This document shows, piece by piece, positions 21,341 to 31,476 of a stretch of DNA of 32,500 nt. Made by a program: the position numbers and the translations under genes. Positions within the stretch are counted from its first letter, which is position 1. Each line of letters starts with the position of its first letter. Origin of the DNA: Cristatella mucedo (Eukaryota > Bryozoa > Phylactolaemata > Cristatellidae); assembly GCA_009760855.2 (NCBI GenBank), contig WPIO01000003.1, positions 12,735,001 to 12,767,500 of the forward strand, written 5' to 3'. A model generated the notes under the pieces. It was not told where the DNA came from. It saw nothing but the letters and a program-made list of their open reading frames with translations, and ran no database searches.

Positions 21341-21580
21341 TTCCTTCACCTAAAGGCCTTCGGTGACAAGATGACGATAGCTGGCAATAGAAGCTTTTGC
21401 TCGGTTGGTCTTAGGCTGCAGAACTCACTTCAATATTGCTGTAGAAATATTTTCGTCATTTTTCGTCGAATGGCCTTTTCATTCATCTTGTCATCAGGCT
21501 GTCCATCGTCGACCTTACTTATCCGACTACTTTCTTTTTTGAACGTGCTTCGCACTATGTCACTGAGAGCATCTTGATTT
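21341..21580 (+). pseudogene. LINE RT extreme C-terminus
   Basis: NRSFCSVGLRLQNSL matches DRSFSSAGLRLRNSLP of the copy at 27858-28256 (minus), a characteristic closing motif of L2-like proteins. The frame continues to a stop at about 21577 without further recognisable motifs. Confidence 0.65.
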
Positions 21581-21878
21581 TCGAGAGATTCGCTGCTGGC
21601 CACCGATAGCTGGCAAACCGCAAAGATATTTGAGGATTTGATCGAGATATGAAGCAGCGTAAAACTCGCACTCCAATATAGTCCAGCAGCATTGACAAAG
21701 AGCGGCGGGCGGAGTAATCCACAGCGGCGAAATCACAGTCATGGCCGCCCTGGGTCGCCCCTTCAGGGCGGGCGACAATGGCATTCCGCGAACAGTGACA
21801 CCCAGCTGTAAAAATAAATCCCAAGCAAGCACCTGGATAATTCTGCGCATTAAAGGGCCAAGTGCTAAAAGGCCAAGC

Positions 21879-22386
21879 CTGGAATTCGGGCTGCTGATTT
21901 GCATATCGCTGAGCGACGGTGCCCTGCAGCAGTGCAACGCGAGCTCGCGTGCAGCGCTCGGTTAGCGTACCTAGCCAGTGCCAAGTGAAATGCAGCACTC
22001 GACGACGAGATGGGACGCTCCTTCGCTCAGCGAGTCCAAAAAAGCAACTATCTACGCTTGCTTCCTTCCGTTGGGGCCTAAGAGCGGCTGGCGCTGGAGA
22101 GCAGCTTTGCAGCCAGCGGAAAATGGAGGCCTGGGCCCAATCTGCCTCTGGCAATCCTAGTTTCCGATAGGCAAAAACTCAGCATATGAAAGATCGGTTG
22201 CGCCGAGCGGACGAAGGAGGAGCAAAGCTAACGAGCCATGCTGTATGATGAATTTAGCGTACGAAGACTAAGACGGAAAGAGAACGACGATGAAGAGAAT
22301 AGAGACTTTAAGAGTTTGTCAAAGACCGGAATCACCATCAGTGAGGGTATTCGGTAAGAAGAAACAGGTTCGCGCTCGCGAGACAC
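21879..22386. other. Unassigned
   Basis: The largest frame here (minus, 21555-22154) is 199 codons and crosses the presumed LINE boundary; it has no domain and is probably chance. An octamer ATTTGCAT lies at 21897-21904 without other promoter evidence. Confidence 0.3.
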
Positions 22387-22411
22387 AGAGAGAGAGAGGG
22401 AGAGAGAGAGA

Positions 22412-22464
<53 letters not shown>
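22387..22464. repeat. (GA)n microsatellite
   Basis: A GA run with a few GGGA interruptions. Confidence 0.96.
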
Positions 22465-22465
<1 letters not shown>

Positions 22466-23475
22466 AAGGAGCAGACAGAGTGACCGAAACATGAGAGGGC
22501 ACCTTGCAGGATATACGACGTGCATTGACACTGCCTGCAGGGTTTGTTTGCGTGCAAGTGTTTTATTGGTTATCAAATCAGTCTTTATCCTGTCCCCCTG
22601 CCAAAACAAGATTGTAGTTTTGAGGTGAGAGGTCAGATTCCTACATTCGACAGATTTTTAGGCGCCGAGTCTGGCGACGTTTGTCTTCTCTGACGCGCTG
22701 CTCAGAGAGAAGGGAGCTGAAAGAAGAAGCTGTGCTAGCCTCGGCGCTGCGAAGTCGTCTCGTCAGCTGCTATTGGTACCGCTCAAGGTTCATTAGCTGT
22801 CGGCGGCGGCGGCGGATTTGTATCGGTGCCGCTGGCCGCCCAAATAAATTGCTTACCCATCTGCGGCGTCAGTCAGCCCAGTACACGTCAGCCACATCCG
22901 AACGCACATCCGTCCTGGTCGTGGCAAACGAAAAATGACAGTGTCTCCCGGGGCTCACTCGGGCTTAGGGAGCGCCTCTCCCTACCTTCTTTACCTACTC
23001 TCCTCTACCTTTGATGCCTGCCGTCGGCTCGATCGAACCTCCGGCTCCTTCAGCTGGGAAGGTGGCGAATGAGTTGTTTACTACCCGACCGAACCGACTT
23101 CGCTCGACAGCCATCTTCGGGCTCTACAGATTCTTATAGCTCAGCCAGCCAACGAGAGCGCCACCATCGAAGCTAACTGTCGACTAACGGTTCGCGGTTT
23201 GCGTGCGGTTCGCGTGGTTCACTAACATCGGACATTGCCGACCGCTTGCACAGGCACCTGAAGCCACTTTTAATTTCTGGCAGCTCTAAAACTCGAGCTT
23301 AGATCATTTAGAAGCACCCCGATCGTGGAAGTGCACGTGACCTGTCTTTACTCAAAATCCGATTGCTGGGAAGTGGGCTCCGCTCGGAAATACTTGTTGC
23401 AGCATCGCTACAACGTGCATTGCATTAGAAGAAATGGCACGCTGCTTTCACGAATCTCATCTATATATCCATTTG
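22465..23475. other. Unassigned, with a (CGG)n patch
   Basis: CGGCGGCGGCGG lies near 22801-22813. No gene or mobile element is recognised. Confidence 0.3.
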
Positions 23476-23479
23476 CGAG

Positions 23480-23727
23480 CAAATAAATGTACATTGAATG
23501 ACGGTTGTTGTCGAGTTCCTCAAGGTTTAATTTTAGGTCCACTTCTGTTCTACAGTATACACAGCCCCTGTAGAAGATACATTTAGCCCGCGGCTTAGCT
23601 AATATTTCTATTCTGACGAAACTCATTAGTACGTTTCATTCAACCCGTCAGAAGCAGGTGCTGTGATTGATAGAATGAAAACTTGCCTTGCACACATTCA
23701 GTCCTGGATGTCGGTCAACATTGGCGA
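23480..23727 (+). pseudogene. LINE reverse transcriptase core fragment
   Basis: The plus strand encodes motif B as VPQGLILGPLLF (family norm VPQGSVLGPLLF), a frameshift near 23565, then APVEDTFSPRLS. Motif C is YSDE at 23609-23620 in place of YADD, followed by an in-frame stop (23627-23629), YVSFNPSEAGAVIDRMK and HIQSWMSVN. It stops at the point where a SINE-like head begins. Confidence 0.82.
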
Positions 23728-23850
23728 GCTAGATCAGGGCTATGGCGCTCGCCTTTAATGACCAAGGTCATGGGCTCGACCATTTCGGCCTATGCAAATC
23801 GCCATGACTGATTAGTTTCTTTTAGGACAACATACAAATGAATAGTATAC
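23728..23850 (+). mobile_element. tRNA-derived SINE-like head
   Basis: GGGCTATGGCGCTCGCC (A-box region, 23737-23753) is followed by TTTAATGACCAAGGTCATGG and a B-box-like GGCTCGACC (23773-23781). It aligns with the head at 31963-32023. It abuts the LINE fragment on its left and ends near a (CTAT)n run that may derive from its tail. Confidence 0.5.
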
Positions 23851-23884
<34 letters not shown>

Positions 23885-23886
23885 AT
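23850..23886. repeat. (CTAT)n microsatellite
   Basis: About eight CTAT units pass into TATATA. Confidence 0.95.
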
Positions 23887-23984
23887 ATATAGAGATATAT
23901 ATATGGCTAAATGATGAAACCCAATTCTTCTTTTCGGAAATTCTAAACTTGTGGCTGTTATTAGTGATTTTATATTCAATTTTG

Positions 23985-24560
23985 GGCGCACATCTCCTGA
24001 GCCCGTTCGCTATGCATTGAAATTTGGTTGGTAAACCTGGAAGATGGTCTTCTTTAAATTAGTATCAAAACCTCAGCTTCGAAATGCTGTATCTCAGTTT
24101 GAATATGTAAGGAGGGTGGCTGGCAAATGGAGGTCGTAGCATGAGATAGTGCAAGTGCAATCGCATGCAATTTGGTGAGTTAAACTGGATTACTGAATGC
24201 ATTAATTTGCCATCAAAACTGCAGTTTCGCGAAGCTTTTTGTTAAAATGGCAGTTAGATCGTTATTTGGCTACTTAGGGCTGCCATTTTGGCCGGATTAT
24301 CAGAGGCCATAGCCGGAGAATGTGCAAGGGCGATCCCATAAAATCTGATAGTTAACTTGGCACACTGTTATCTATAATGTGGAATTAAAACCGCAGTTGA
24401 GCGATGCCTATAGCCAAAATGGCTGCTTTTCGAATCTATAAAGGTGCTAGCTGACCTTGGCCATTTAAGGCCATCGCGCGAGATTTCACAAGCGAAATCG
24501 CATGAAGTTTTGTGGGTAAACCCGTAACATTCTTCTGCATAATCTGGAAACGAAACTAAA
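23985..24560. repeat. Old tandem repeat, unit about 150-173 bp
   Basis: Four diverged units can be aligned on CAT anchors at 24015, 24164, 24337 and 24501. Shared landmarks are GTGCAAG(T/G)GC, ATCGCATG, (A/G)TTTGGTTGGTAAAC-like sequence, AAAACTGCAGTT and AAAATGGC(A/T)G. By eye, identity is moderate (roughly two bases in three). No coding potential is seen. Confidence 0.65.
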
Positions 24561-24976
24561 ATGTTCTGACTATTATTGTGGAAACAGCAGCTGCTTTACA
24601 GTGTCACACAGTTATTCACGGGACCAGAATTTTTGTGCTAGAAACATCGACAATCTACCTTGGAACAGTCCTAGCTGGATATTACCTTCTCTTTATATGA
24701 CTAAGAAATTTCAAACTATACTCAAATAATGGCATATATTATTATGTTAGGTGTGTTATACTGCGTTTGTATTATCTCTAACAAAATACTCTAATTACGA
24801 TTATCTATTGAAACCAGCATTCCTTAAAATTATTTTTGCGAGCTTTTATCGGCTCGCTCTTGTCCTGTGAGCTTTTGTCGGGTTACCTTTCCGCATACGT
24901 ACGTAAAAACCACTCCTCCCATAAGTTTCTCCAAGGTTATCAAGATTAGCCGCTGCAAAAACTGTGCACACTGCAG

Positions 24977-24977
<1 letters not shown>
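24561..24977. other. A/T-rich, nothing recognised
   Basis: There are only short frames. GAGCTTTTATCGG and GAGCTTTTGTCGG form a short direct repeat near 24840-24880. Confidence 0.4.

Positions 24978-25054
<77 letters not shown>
24978..25054. repeat. (TC)n microsatellite
   Basis: A nearly perfect TC run of about 77 bp. Confidence 0.97.
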
Positions 25055-25057
<3 letters not shown>

Positions 25058-26357
25058 CTCCTGTGGGTGCGTCTCAGCCAGTCCGAGCGGCCACCTCCGC
25101 CAGTGACGCCACTCCCGATTGGCCACTTTCAGCGGGCCAGGGCAGTTATAAATACAAATAGTTTGCGACTCTAAGAATTGTGCTCGAATTTCCAAAAATA
25201 TTTCCCGCCCTTTTTTCCCTTTCGGTCGCCCTTCTTCTGCAAAGTCATACACCATATAAACTGCTGCCAACCGTGCATCGGCAGCGGCGGCAGCAGCACT
25301 TTCATGCCGGCCGCCGCCGCGTTGACCTAAGCGACGCCGCTGCTGCTGCTGCTGTGTCCACGGCAAGCGCTGCTGCTTCAGAAGCCCCTACGCGGCCCTC
25401 TCGCCGCGTAGCCGGCTGCCCCAGCGGGAAGGGGCCGATGACGGAACCAATGCACGCTTGCTCGGACATCTGAACAAGCGCGCACACTAGCCAGTCGTGT
25501 GAACCATAACGCGAATACTCTGGATGACTGAACCGAGCGCTTCGCAGGGCGCTCGCGCCCTAGCCACTCACCGTCGGCAGGGAAGCGACGTGGCTCCGTC
25601 CGTAGCTTCGCACAACGCCACGAGGACTTACGCGGCTTACGGTGCGCATGCGCTTTCCGACTTCATCTCGCGTAACGAAGAGGGTGGGAAAAGCATTGAC
25701 GAGTCGGGAGGGCAGTCGAGGAAGTCGCTCTCTGTCTGCTTTAGCGGATGTTGTTGGCGGTACAAAACGACGCGCTCCACCCGTTTTAGTTTGCCACGCA
25801 GTCTTCCGCGCCGAAATCTCCGAGCTCCTCGGTGTGCTCTATTGCCGTGCACTTTCGCCGTCGCCAAAACTAGATCTTCACACAGTAAGCGCGCGTATTA
25901 CCAAACTCGCTGCGGCCGCAGTTTTCTAGAGGACCAGCTGGCTGGCGGCTTACAAGTCGAATTAATTCATTCGCTGTGCCCCGGTCTCACCACGTGACGT
26001 TAGCGTTGCTGCATACGTTGTAAATGCAAGCAATTCAGTCATCTATCTCCTATTACGCTAACGGCGGCGCTGGGCTTCCGCTTGATCAAATATCCTTCCA
26101 AATATCCTTCGAGTCGCGCTGCCTGTCACACGTTGCGGAACGGCGGCGCCAATATAAACCTTCTAGAGACCTACGGGGCTTCTTAAGACGATAAATTACG
26201 GCGACGTCGCTTCATTTGAAGACATTTGGCGGCATATGCTTTATAACTATGGGTTCCAGGCTGTCAAACTTTACCTGCGAAATTCTTAGTGCGACGACGC
26301 ATACCCTCCTGCTGTCGTACGATCCTGCTCAGCCGATCGACGCTTTCTCCTTCGTCT
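25055..26357. other. GC-rich region with promoter-like motifs, no gene called
   Basis: (GCT)n and (CGG/CAG) patches lie at 25270-25380. A perfect NRF-1-type palindrome GCGCATGCGC is at 25644-25653. CACGTG at 25991-25996 overlaps TGACGT (25995-26000). Such motifs cluster in animal housekeeping promoters, but no start site, splice junction or conserved exon is recognisable. Open frames (for example 25524-25997, plus) lack known domains. Confidence 0.25.
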
Positions 26358-26641
26358 GTAGTACTTACTGTCGTACTTACTTACTGTCGTACTTACTTAC
26401 CACCGTACTTACTTACTGTAGTACTTACTTACTGTAGTACTTACTTACTGTCGTACTTACTTACTGTCGTACTTACATAAAGTCGTACTTAATTACTGTA
26501 GTACTTACATACTGTAGTACTTACTTACTGTCGTACTTACTTACTGTCGTACTTACATACTGCCGTACTTACTTACTGTAGTACTTACATACTGTCGTAC
26601 TTACTTACTGTAGTACTTACATACTGTCGTACTTACTTACT
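26358..26641. repeat. 16-bp tandem repeat, about 18 units
   Basis: Consensus GTCGTACTTACTTACT in perfect register. Variation is mostly GTC/GTA at the start and TTAC/ATAC in the second half. The unit contains nested TTAC tetramers. The Thr/Tyr/Leu-rich frames through it are artefacts. Confidence 0.97.
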
Positions 26642-26930
26642 GTCGCAACTGCCCTCCTGCTCCTCCTCCTCCTCAGGCTCGGTTATGTTTCACTATTTCT
26701 TTATGCTGGGCGCGATGTTAAACAAAATCTGTCGGCTGCGTATTTGTTCACCGTAAAGCTACGCTGCATATCGACCGCTCGGTCTGCGAGCTTTGAGGAG
26801 TCACGTGACCGAAACGGCACATGCCGCATGCCACTACCGAGAGAGCGCACGCAGCCGTGCGAGCATGCTGAGTAGTAAGTGCGGAGACGTGAAAAGAATG
26901 GCCGCGTCACAATGGCGCCGGTGCTGCTCG
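26642..26930. other. Unassigned, with an E-box palindrome
   Basis: A (TCC)n patch lies near 26655-26675 and a 10-bp palindrome GTCACGTGAC at 26800-26809, a USF-type site by sequence. No gene is demonstrated. Confidence 0.3.
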
Positions 26931-26941
26931 GTGCTGCTCTA

Positions 26942-26977
26942 GCAGATGACGCGCCTCAACTAAGGCGCGTCATCTGC
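26942..26977. repeat. Perfect 14-bp stem, 8-nt loop
   Basis: GCAGATGACGCGCC and GGCGCGTCATCTGC are exact reverse complements separated by TCAACTAA. Beyond a mismatch, GGTGCTGCTC on the left partly pairs with GCCGTGCTGCACC on the right, giving an imperfect extended hairpin of about 60 nt. It lies 30 bp downstream of an ATG in CACAATGGCG (26912-26914). It could be a small-RNA precursor, a transposon relic or chance structure in GC-rich DNA. Confidence 0.9.
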
Positions 26978-26991
26978 AGCCGTGCTGCACC

Positions 26992-27385
26992 GCGGCGGCG
27001 CCGCGATGCGCTGCTTCTAGTCTGTTTACTTCCTTCGGAGCGTCCTTCTGACTCACTCTCCCTGTTGCGAAACAGCGGAATAAGTTTTCCTCATGGTTGC
27101 GACAGGCGAAAGTCAGTGGCTAGCCAATGTGCAGCAGGAGTATTTGTGACTAAATGCACTGCTGGCAGTGCTCGAGCGCAGCACCCACTTACACTTCACG
27201 GATTCGTGGACTAACAGGCGGATATGCGTGCGTGCGTGCGAGAGCGCAAGCAGCTCGAGAGCAAAGCCTCGAGGCAAAGCGGATAAGCTCATCAAGCTCA
27301 TCTGACCCGCTGGGTTTGACCCAGCCAAAGTTGACGGCTCCCTTTGAACCGAATCTTATGACTTGCTCGACTTGCCGCTTCGGCA
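26992..27385. other. Unassigned
   Basis: An open frame from ATG 26912 runs to 27214 without recognisable domains. TTGCCG-CTT-CGGCAA forms a small perfect hairpin just before the LINE tail (27372-27386). Confidence 0.3.
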
Positions 27386-27857
27386 ATTAATAATAATAAT
27401 AATAATAATAAATCACTTGATAAAGCGCCCTCAGAGAACTTAATCTCTCTCTCGGCGCTTTACATTTGCTGTAAAGTGAAATGCAATTGAATGGTAAGTA
27501 AAATCATGCTTGAAAAACAAACGAAATGAATAATGAATATTGACACGTCTGGGCTGAGCAGAGGGTACGAGACGCTACATGGGAGGAAATAAATTCTCTT
27601 ACGGCCAGGCGCTTGTTTAGATGGTCGAACTGACCACGATAGAACCAGGCAGGTTCAGCTGACCTTGGCATTGCACCACCCGGAGAGGCTCCGACATGCT
27701 CGACACTTAAGGCAGCGCAATTGATCTGGTAAGATAAAATAGAAGCCACTGAAAACAAAAAAGCTCATCATTGAGGGTCGCTTTTATTACTTGTGCAATT
27801 CCGTTAATACTAGCGTACTGCTCATCATGAGAATATATGATAGCTCTGATACGAACT

Positions 27858-28790
27858 CTACTCTTCTGGCGCGTAATGTATTGTAAAGTCTCTCCGTCTG
27901 TAATTCCACAAAGCCATAAAGACTATGTGAAGGTTACGCAAGAGAGTTTTATATAGCGCACTCACACAGCCTAAATGGCTTTCGGTACGCATTTGGTAGC
28001 CAACAGACTTCGTCTCACTCAACGAAGAGAAAGTGGGAAGCATAGCAGAATAAGGAGTGCAGTTGAGGTAGTGAGTAGCATGAAAGTAGCAGCTCAGTAC
28101 AGCTGAAAAGGATGAGCCGTGGTCGGCAGCAGGAGAGTAGTTGTCGTTGCGTAAGAATTGTGGAAGCGAGTTCCGTAGTCTAAGACCTGCAGAGCTAAAG
28201 CTTCTGTCGCCAACGGTCTTTAAGCGGAGGAACGGAACAGCTAATTTATTGTCCACACAGGACCTGAGGGTGCGAAGAGGCTTAAACTGGTGCAGCAGTT
28301 CAGCTAGGTCGAAGGAGCCAAGCCGTGGCGGGTCTTGTGGGTCAGCGTAAGAACCTTGCTCTGTATCCGTTGCTCAACCGGCATCCACCCTAGCTATTTT
28401 AGCGAAGGAGACACGTGCTCAAACCTCTGGGACTTACTTGAAGACTAGCCTTGCAGCCATATTCATAGTCAGCTGCAGTGGCATAGTTGCTTTCTTTGGT
28501 AGCCCAACCAAAAGGCAATTACAATAATCAAGCCAAGACAGAACTAAGGAGCTAGTTACATTTTTTGTAAGCCACTGTGGAAGACAGCTCCTAATCTTGT
28601 ACAGGGATCGGACGTGATGATTAGCTGTAGAAGCAGTCTTCTGAATGAAGCTTTTAAAATGAGGCAGCTGTCGGAAACGACAACTACATTTTTAGCATGC
28701 GGCGATAGTCGCATAATAGCATCACCTATTAGAAGAGCAAAGCCTTTTAATCCAGCCACACGCTTATTGTGTCCTATGAGCAGCAGTTCG
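27858..28790 (-). pseudogene. LINE RT C-terminal region, frameshifted
   Basis: After KLNDD a TAA stop replaces the Lys codon, then TELLLIGHNKR follows. The sequence then has SLYKIRSCLPQWLTKN, WLDYCNCLLVGLPKKA, NMAARLVF and LLHQFKPLRTLRSC, and LRLKTVGDRSFSSAGLRLRNSLP (about 28170-28240). Several frame changes and stops occur. The order of motifs is exactly that of L2/CR1 proteins, and WLDYCN and RNSLP are diagnostic. Confidence 0.82.
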
Positions 28791-28792
28791 GT

Positions 28793-29503
28793 TTAATCGT
28801 CATTTAGTTTCAAGAAGTTTTCCGACATCCAGGATTGAATGTCGGCAAAGCAAGAATTCAGTTTCTCAGTTGCTGCAGCAGACTCCAACGGTTTGAATGA
28901 TAAATACAGCTGAGTATTGTCAGCATAATAGTGATATCCTATTCCATGGGCCTTAATCACTTTTCCCAGAGGTTGAGTATAAACGGAGAACAGCAAGGGA
29001 CTGAGTACAGACTCTCGAGGGACTCCATAGGTGACCCGTCTCATGTGTGAGACCTGACCCCCACACGACACGGATTGAACACGATCAGACAAGTGGGATT
29101 TAAACCACGCCAGTGCCTTGTCTGCCAGACCGATCTTTTTTCTCAATCGTTCAAGTAGAAAATCGCGATCCATGGTGTCGAAGGCAGTTGACAGATCTAG
29201 CAGAGCTAGGGCAGTGACATTCCTGTCGTCGTCGCCACGTTGAATGTCATTGTTAACACGGAGGAGAGCAGTTTCAGTAGAGTGCTGCCTCTTAAACCCT
29301 GATTGAAATGTGTCTGACATTTCATTCTTTTCAATATGTTCAACCAGCTTTTTGGCAGCAATTTTTTCAAGAATCTTTGACAAGAAAGGAAGAAGGGAAA
29401 CTGGGCGATAGTTTGCAAGTACCTCTGTATCTAATCCAGGCTTTTTAAGTATGGGTACAACGATTGCCGATTTGAAGAACTTTGGGGCTACCCCTTTTCC
29501 CAA
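28793..29503 (-). pseudogene. LINE reverse transcriptase core with YADN active site
   Basis: This is the best-preserved coding stretch in the window, 236 codons open. Counting from its first codon: PILKKPG at 17-23, NYRPVSLLPFLSKILEK at 31-47, QSGFKRQHSTETALL at 67-81 and motif A LLDLSTAFDT at 101-110 with the catalytic Asp intact. Motif B reads GVPRESVLSPLLF at 160-172, against the norm GVPQGSVLGPLLF. Motif C is YADN at 193-196, so the second catalytic Asp has become Asn through one base (28918). It ends SENFLKLNDD before an in-frame stop. The changed motifs B and C predict no polymerase activity. Confidence 0.9.
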
Positions 29504-30002
29504 AAAAGCATTAAAAATTTCGGTTATGGCCGGGCTAGGGTGGTCTGCCAGTGAACACCACTGAGATGATGGTATAGGGTCTTCAGGAGACGAGCTCTTT
29601 TTTACTAAACCTTATTAAGGCAGCCACATCACATGCGGAAACCTCGGAGAACCTTTTAATGAAGGTCACAGGTTGTGATTCCGCAATTGCTTTCGTCGGA
29701 GGGAGCTTTATGGAGGCACGAATGTGCACCATTTTTTCAGTAAAGAAGGCTGAAAACTTTCGGCTGTGCCGTTAACATCTGGGGAGTCAGACTTCTCAGC
29801 ATTGGCCAGTAAATTATTTACTGTTTTATAAATCTGTTTTGGGTCCGACTGGGAGGAATTAAGTTTTCGAGAGAAAAAAGAAGCCCTGGCTTCTTAAGCT
29901 TCCGGGTGTAAACTCAAAGGAAGTCTTTAAAATAGACTAGATCTGCATCAGATCTCGATTTCTTGAAACGACGTTCAAGCCTTCGCTTAGCCCGGCGCGT
30001 CT

Positions 30003-30368
30003 TTAGGAGTTTTTTGTAAATTGAAAGAAATCTCCGCGGCTCTGTACATGGATAGAATGAACGGGAGCATGCTTGTCAAGAGCACTCCTGAGTGTCATGT
30101 TCATTGCATCAGTGAGAGTATCGAGGCTGTCGGTTGAGTCTGGGTGCAGATCAAGAAGACCTGCACCACAAGCAGATTTAAAAAATGCGTGAGACGACTC
30201 TAACGGGCTCAAAAACTTAACCCGATAAAAATGGCTGAGAATTAATTCTGATTTTAGCGTGATTGGTTTAATTAAGTGGAAATCAAAACCAAGGCTTACA
30301 AGCCTGAGTGAAGAGCTACCGACATTAAAAGGATTAGCGTCGATCGAGCTCAATCGGTCAATTGTCAA
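30003..30368 (-). pseudogene. LINE endonuclease-RT linker
   Basis: LDLHPDSTDSLDTLTDAMN, then LDKHAPVHSIHVQSR, matches the plus-strand linker near 20140-20260 nearly residue for residue. The part above about 30240 is less clearly homologous. The linker leads on, through stops, to RRLERRFKKSRSDADL (about 29945-30000). Confidence 0.78.
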
Positions 30369-30370
30369 CT

Positions 30371-30810
30371 AGTACTAAGAGGTTGCTTGATCGTTTCCTG
30401 TTCGTGGCAGGATATCTTCTAGGCAGCCTTTTCTCAGCGGCGGACGGCTTTTGATCGTTTTGTGTTTTTCATTATCTAATTGATTTTTGAAGAAGACACG
30501 ATGCAAATAGTTCTTGGGTCAGACTATTAGATCGATTTATCGCAGGCAACGCATTTAGTAATGCCCACTCCTTTCCATGCTTTTACGTTTATTCAAACGA
30601 TAGAGGTATCTTATAATGACGGCCACTTTTTCGTATAAGGTGTCCGCAAAAAAGCGTTTAAATGAAGGAAGCCCTGCAAAATAGGGATGGGCTTTGCTTG
30701 CCCTGGAAGGAATTCCGAGAAGTCTCAAGACTAAGAGCGGGAGCAGGCATGAGCTGAGTGAGAGGAAGCAGTAGATGAAGTAAGAAAGAGTGAAAGATAG
30801 CAAGAGGGTG
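30371..30810. other. Unassigned
   Basis: A minus-strand frame at 30555-30803 has no recognised domain. Nothing links it to the LINE. Confidence 0.3.
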
Positions 30811-31339
<529 letters not shown>

Positions 31340-31408
31340 ATGTAAAGCACCTACAAAAAGATTGAGTTCTCTGAGGGTGCTTTATCAAGTGTGTTATTAT
31401 TATTATAT

Positions 31409-31411
<3 letters not shown>
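31340..31411 (+). mobile_element. LINE 3' end, plus orientation
   Basis: TGTAAAGCACC...GGTGCTTTATCAAG then TTATTATTATTATA is the reverse-orientation counterpart of the 27.4-kb copy. The arms are AAAGCACC (31344-31351) and GGTGCTTT (31376-31383). Both arms differ from AAAGCGCC/GGCGCTTT at the paired position, so complementarity is kept. The tail abuts a (GA)n tract. Confidence 0.82.

Positions 31412-31474
<63 letters not shown>
31412..31474. repeat. (GA)n microsatellite
   Basis: A perfect GA run of about 62 bp beginning directly after the LINE tail. Confidence 0.97.

Positions 31475-31476
<2 letters not shown>

Larger units (their letters stand above)
19312..21878. mobile_element. Second LINE insertion with inverted 5' part
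   Basis: A LINE 3' tail and hairpin on the minus strand (19326-19443) is directly followed by endonuclease and RT sequence on the plus strand. GCTAAAAGCCAAGG at 19312-19325, just outside the tail, is nearly repeated as GCTAAAAGGCCAAG at 21863-21876, a plausible target-site duplication that would set the right boundary. RT-coding sequence is recognisable only to about 21580, so up to 285 bp before the repeat would be 3'UTR or other DNA. The head-to-head order again fits twin priming. Confidence 0.55.
27386..30370 (-). mobile_element. L2-like LINE, longest contiguous copy, 5'-truncated
   Basis: Oriented minus, it has an endonuclease-RT linker (30003-30368), connecting sequence with stops (29504-30002), RT core (28793-29503), RT C-terminus (about 28170-28790), a long 3' region, the terminal hairpin and a (TAA)n tail (27386-27412). 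The endonuclease catalytic part is missing, so the copy is 5'-truncated near 30370. The hairpin arms AAAGCGCC (27422-27429) and GGCGCTTT (27454-27461) are intact and perfectly complementary. I found no target-site duplication. Confidence 0.82.

Noticed and set aside
20740-21400. A clean transposon insertion with target duplication inside the second inverted LINE
   Set aside because: The similar flanks can both be versions of the same LINE codons, and the 590-bp insert has no transposon ends I can recognise.
21555-22154. 199-codon minus-strand frame, the longest frame not assigned to a transposon
   Set aside because: It crosses the presumed LINE boundary, has no domain, and overlaps plus-strand LINE sequence at one end.
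24830-25366. 178-codon minus-strand frame with an Arg-Glu run
   Set aside because: The run is the (TC)n tract in frame; the flanking residues match no family.
26912-27214. A first coding exon starting in CACAATGGCG
   Set aside because: The 101-codon frame has no domain, spans a perfect DNA hairpin, and no splice or transcript evidence is available.
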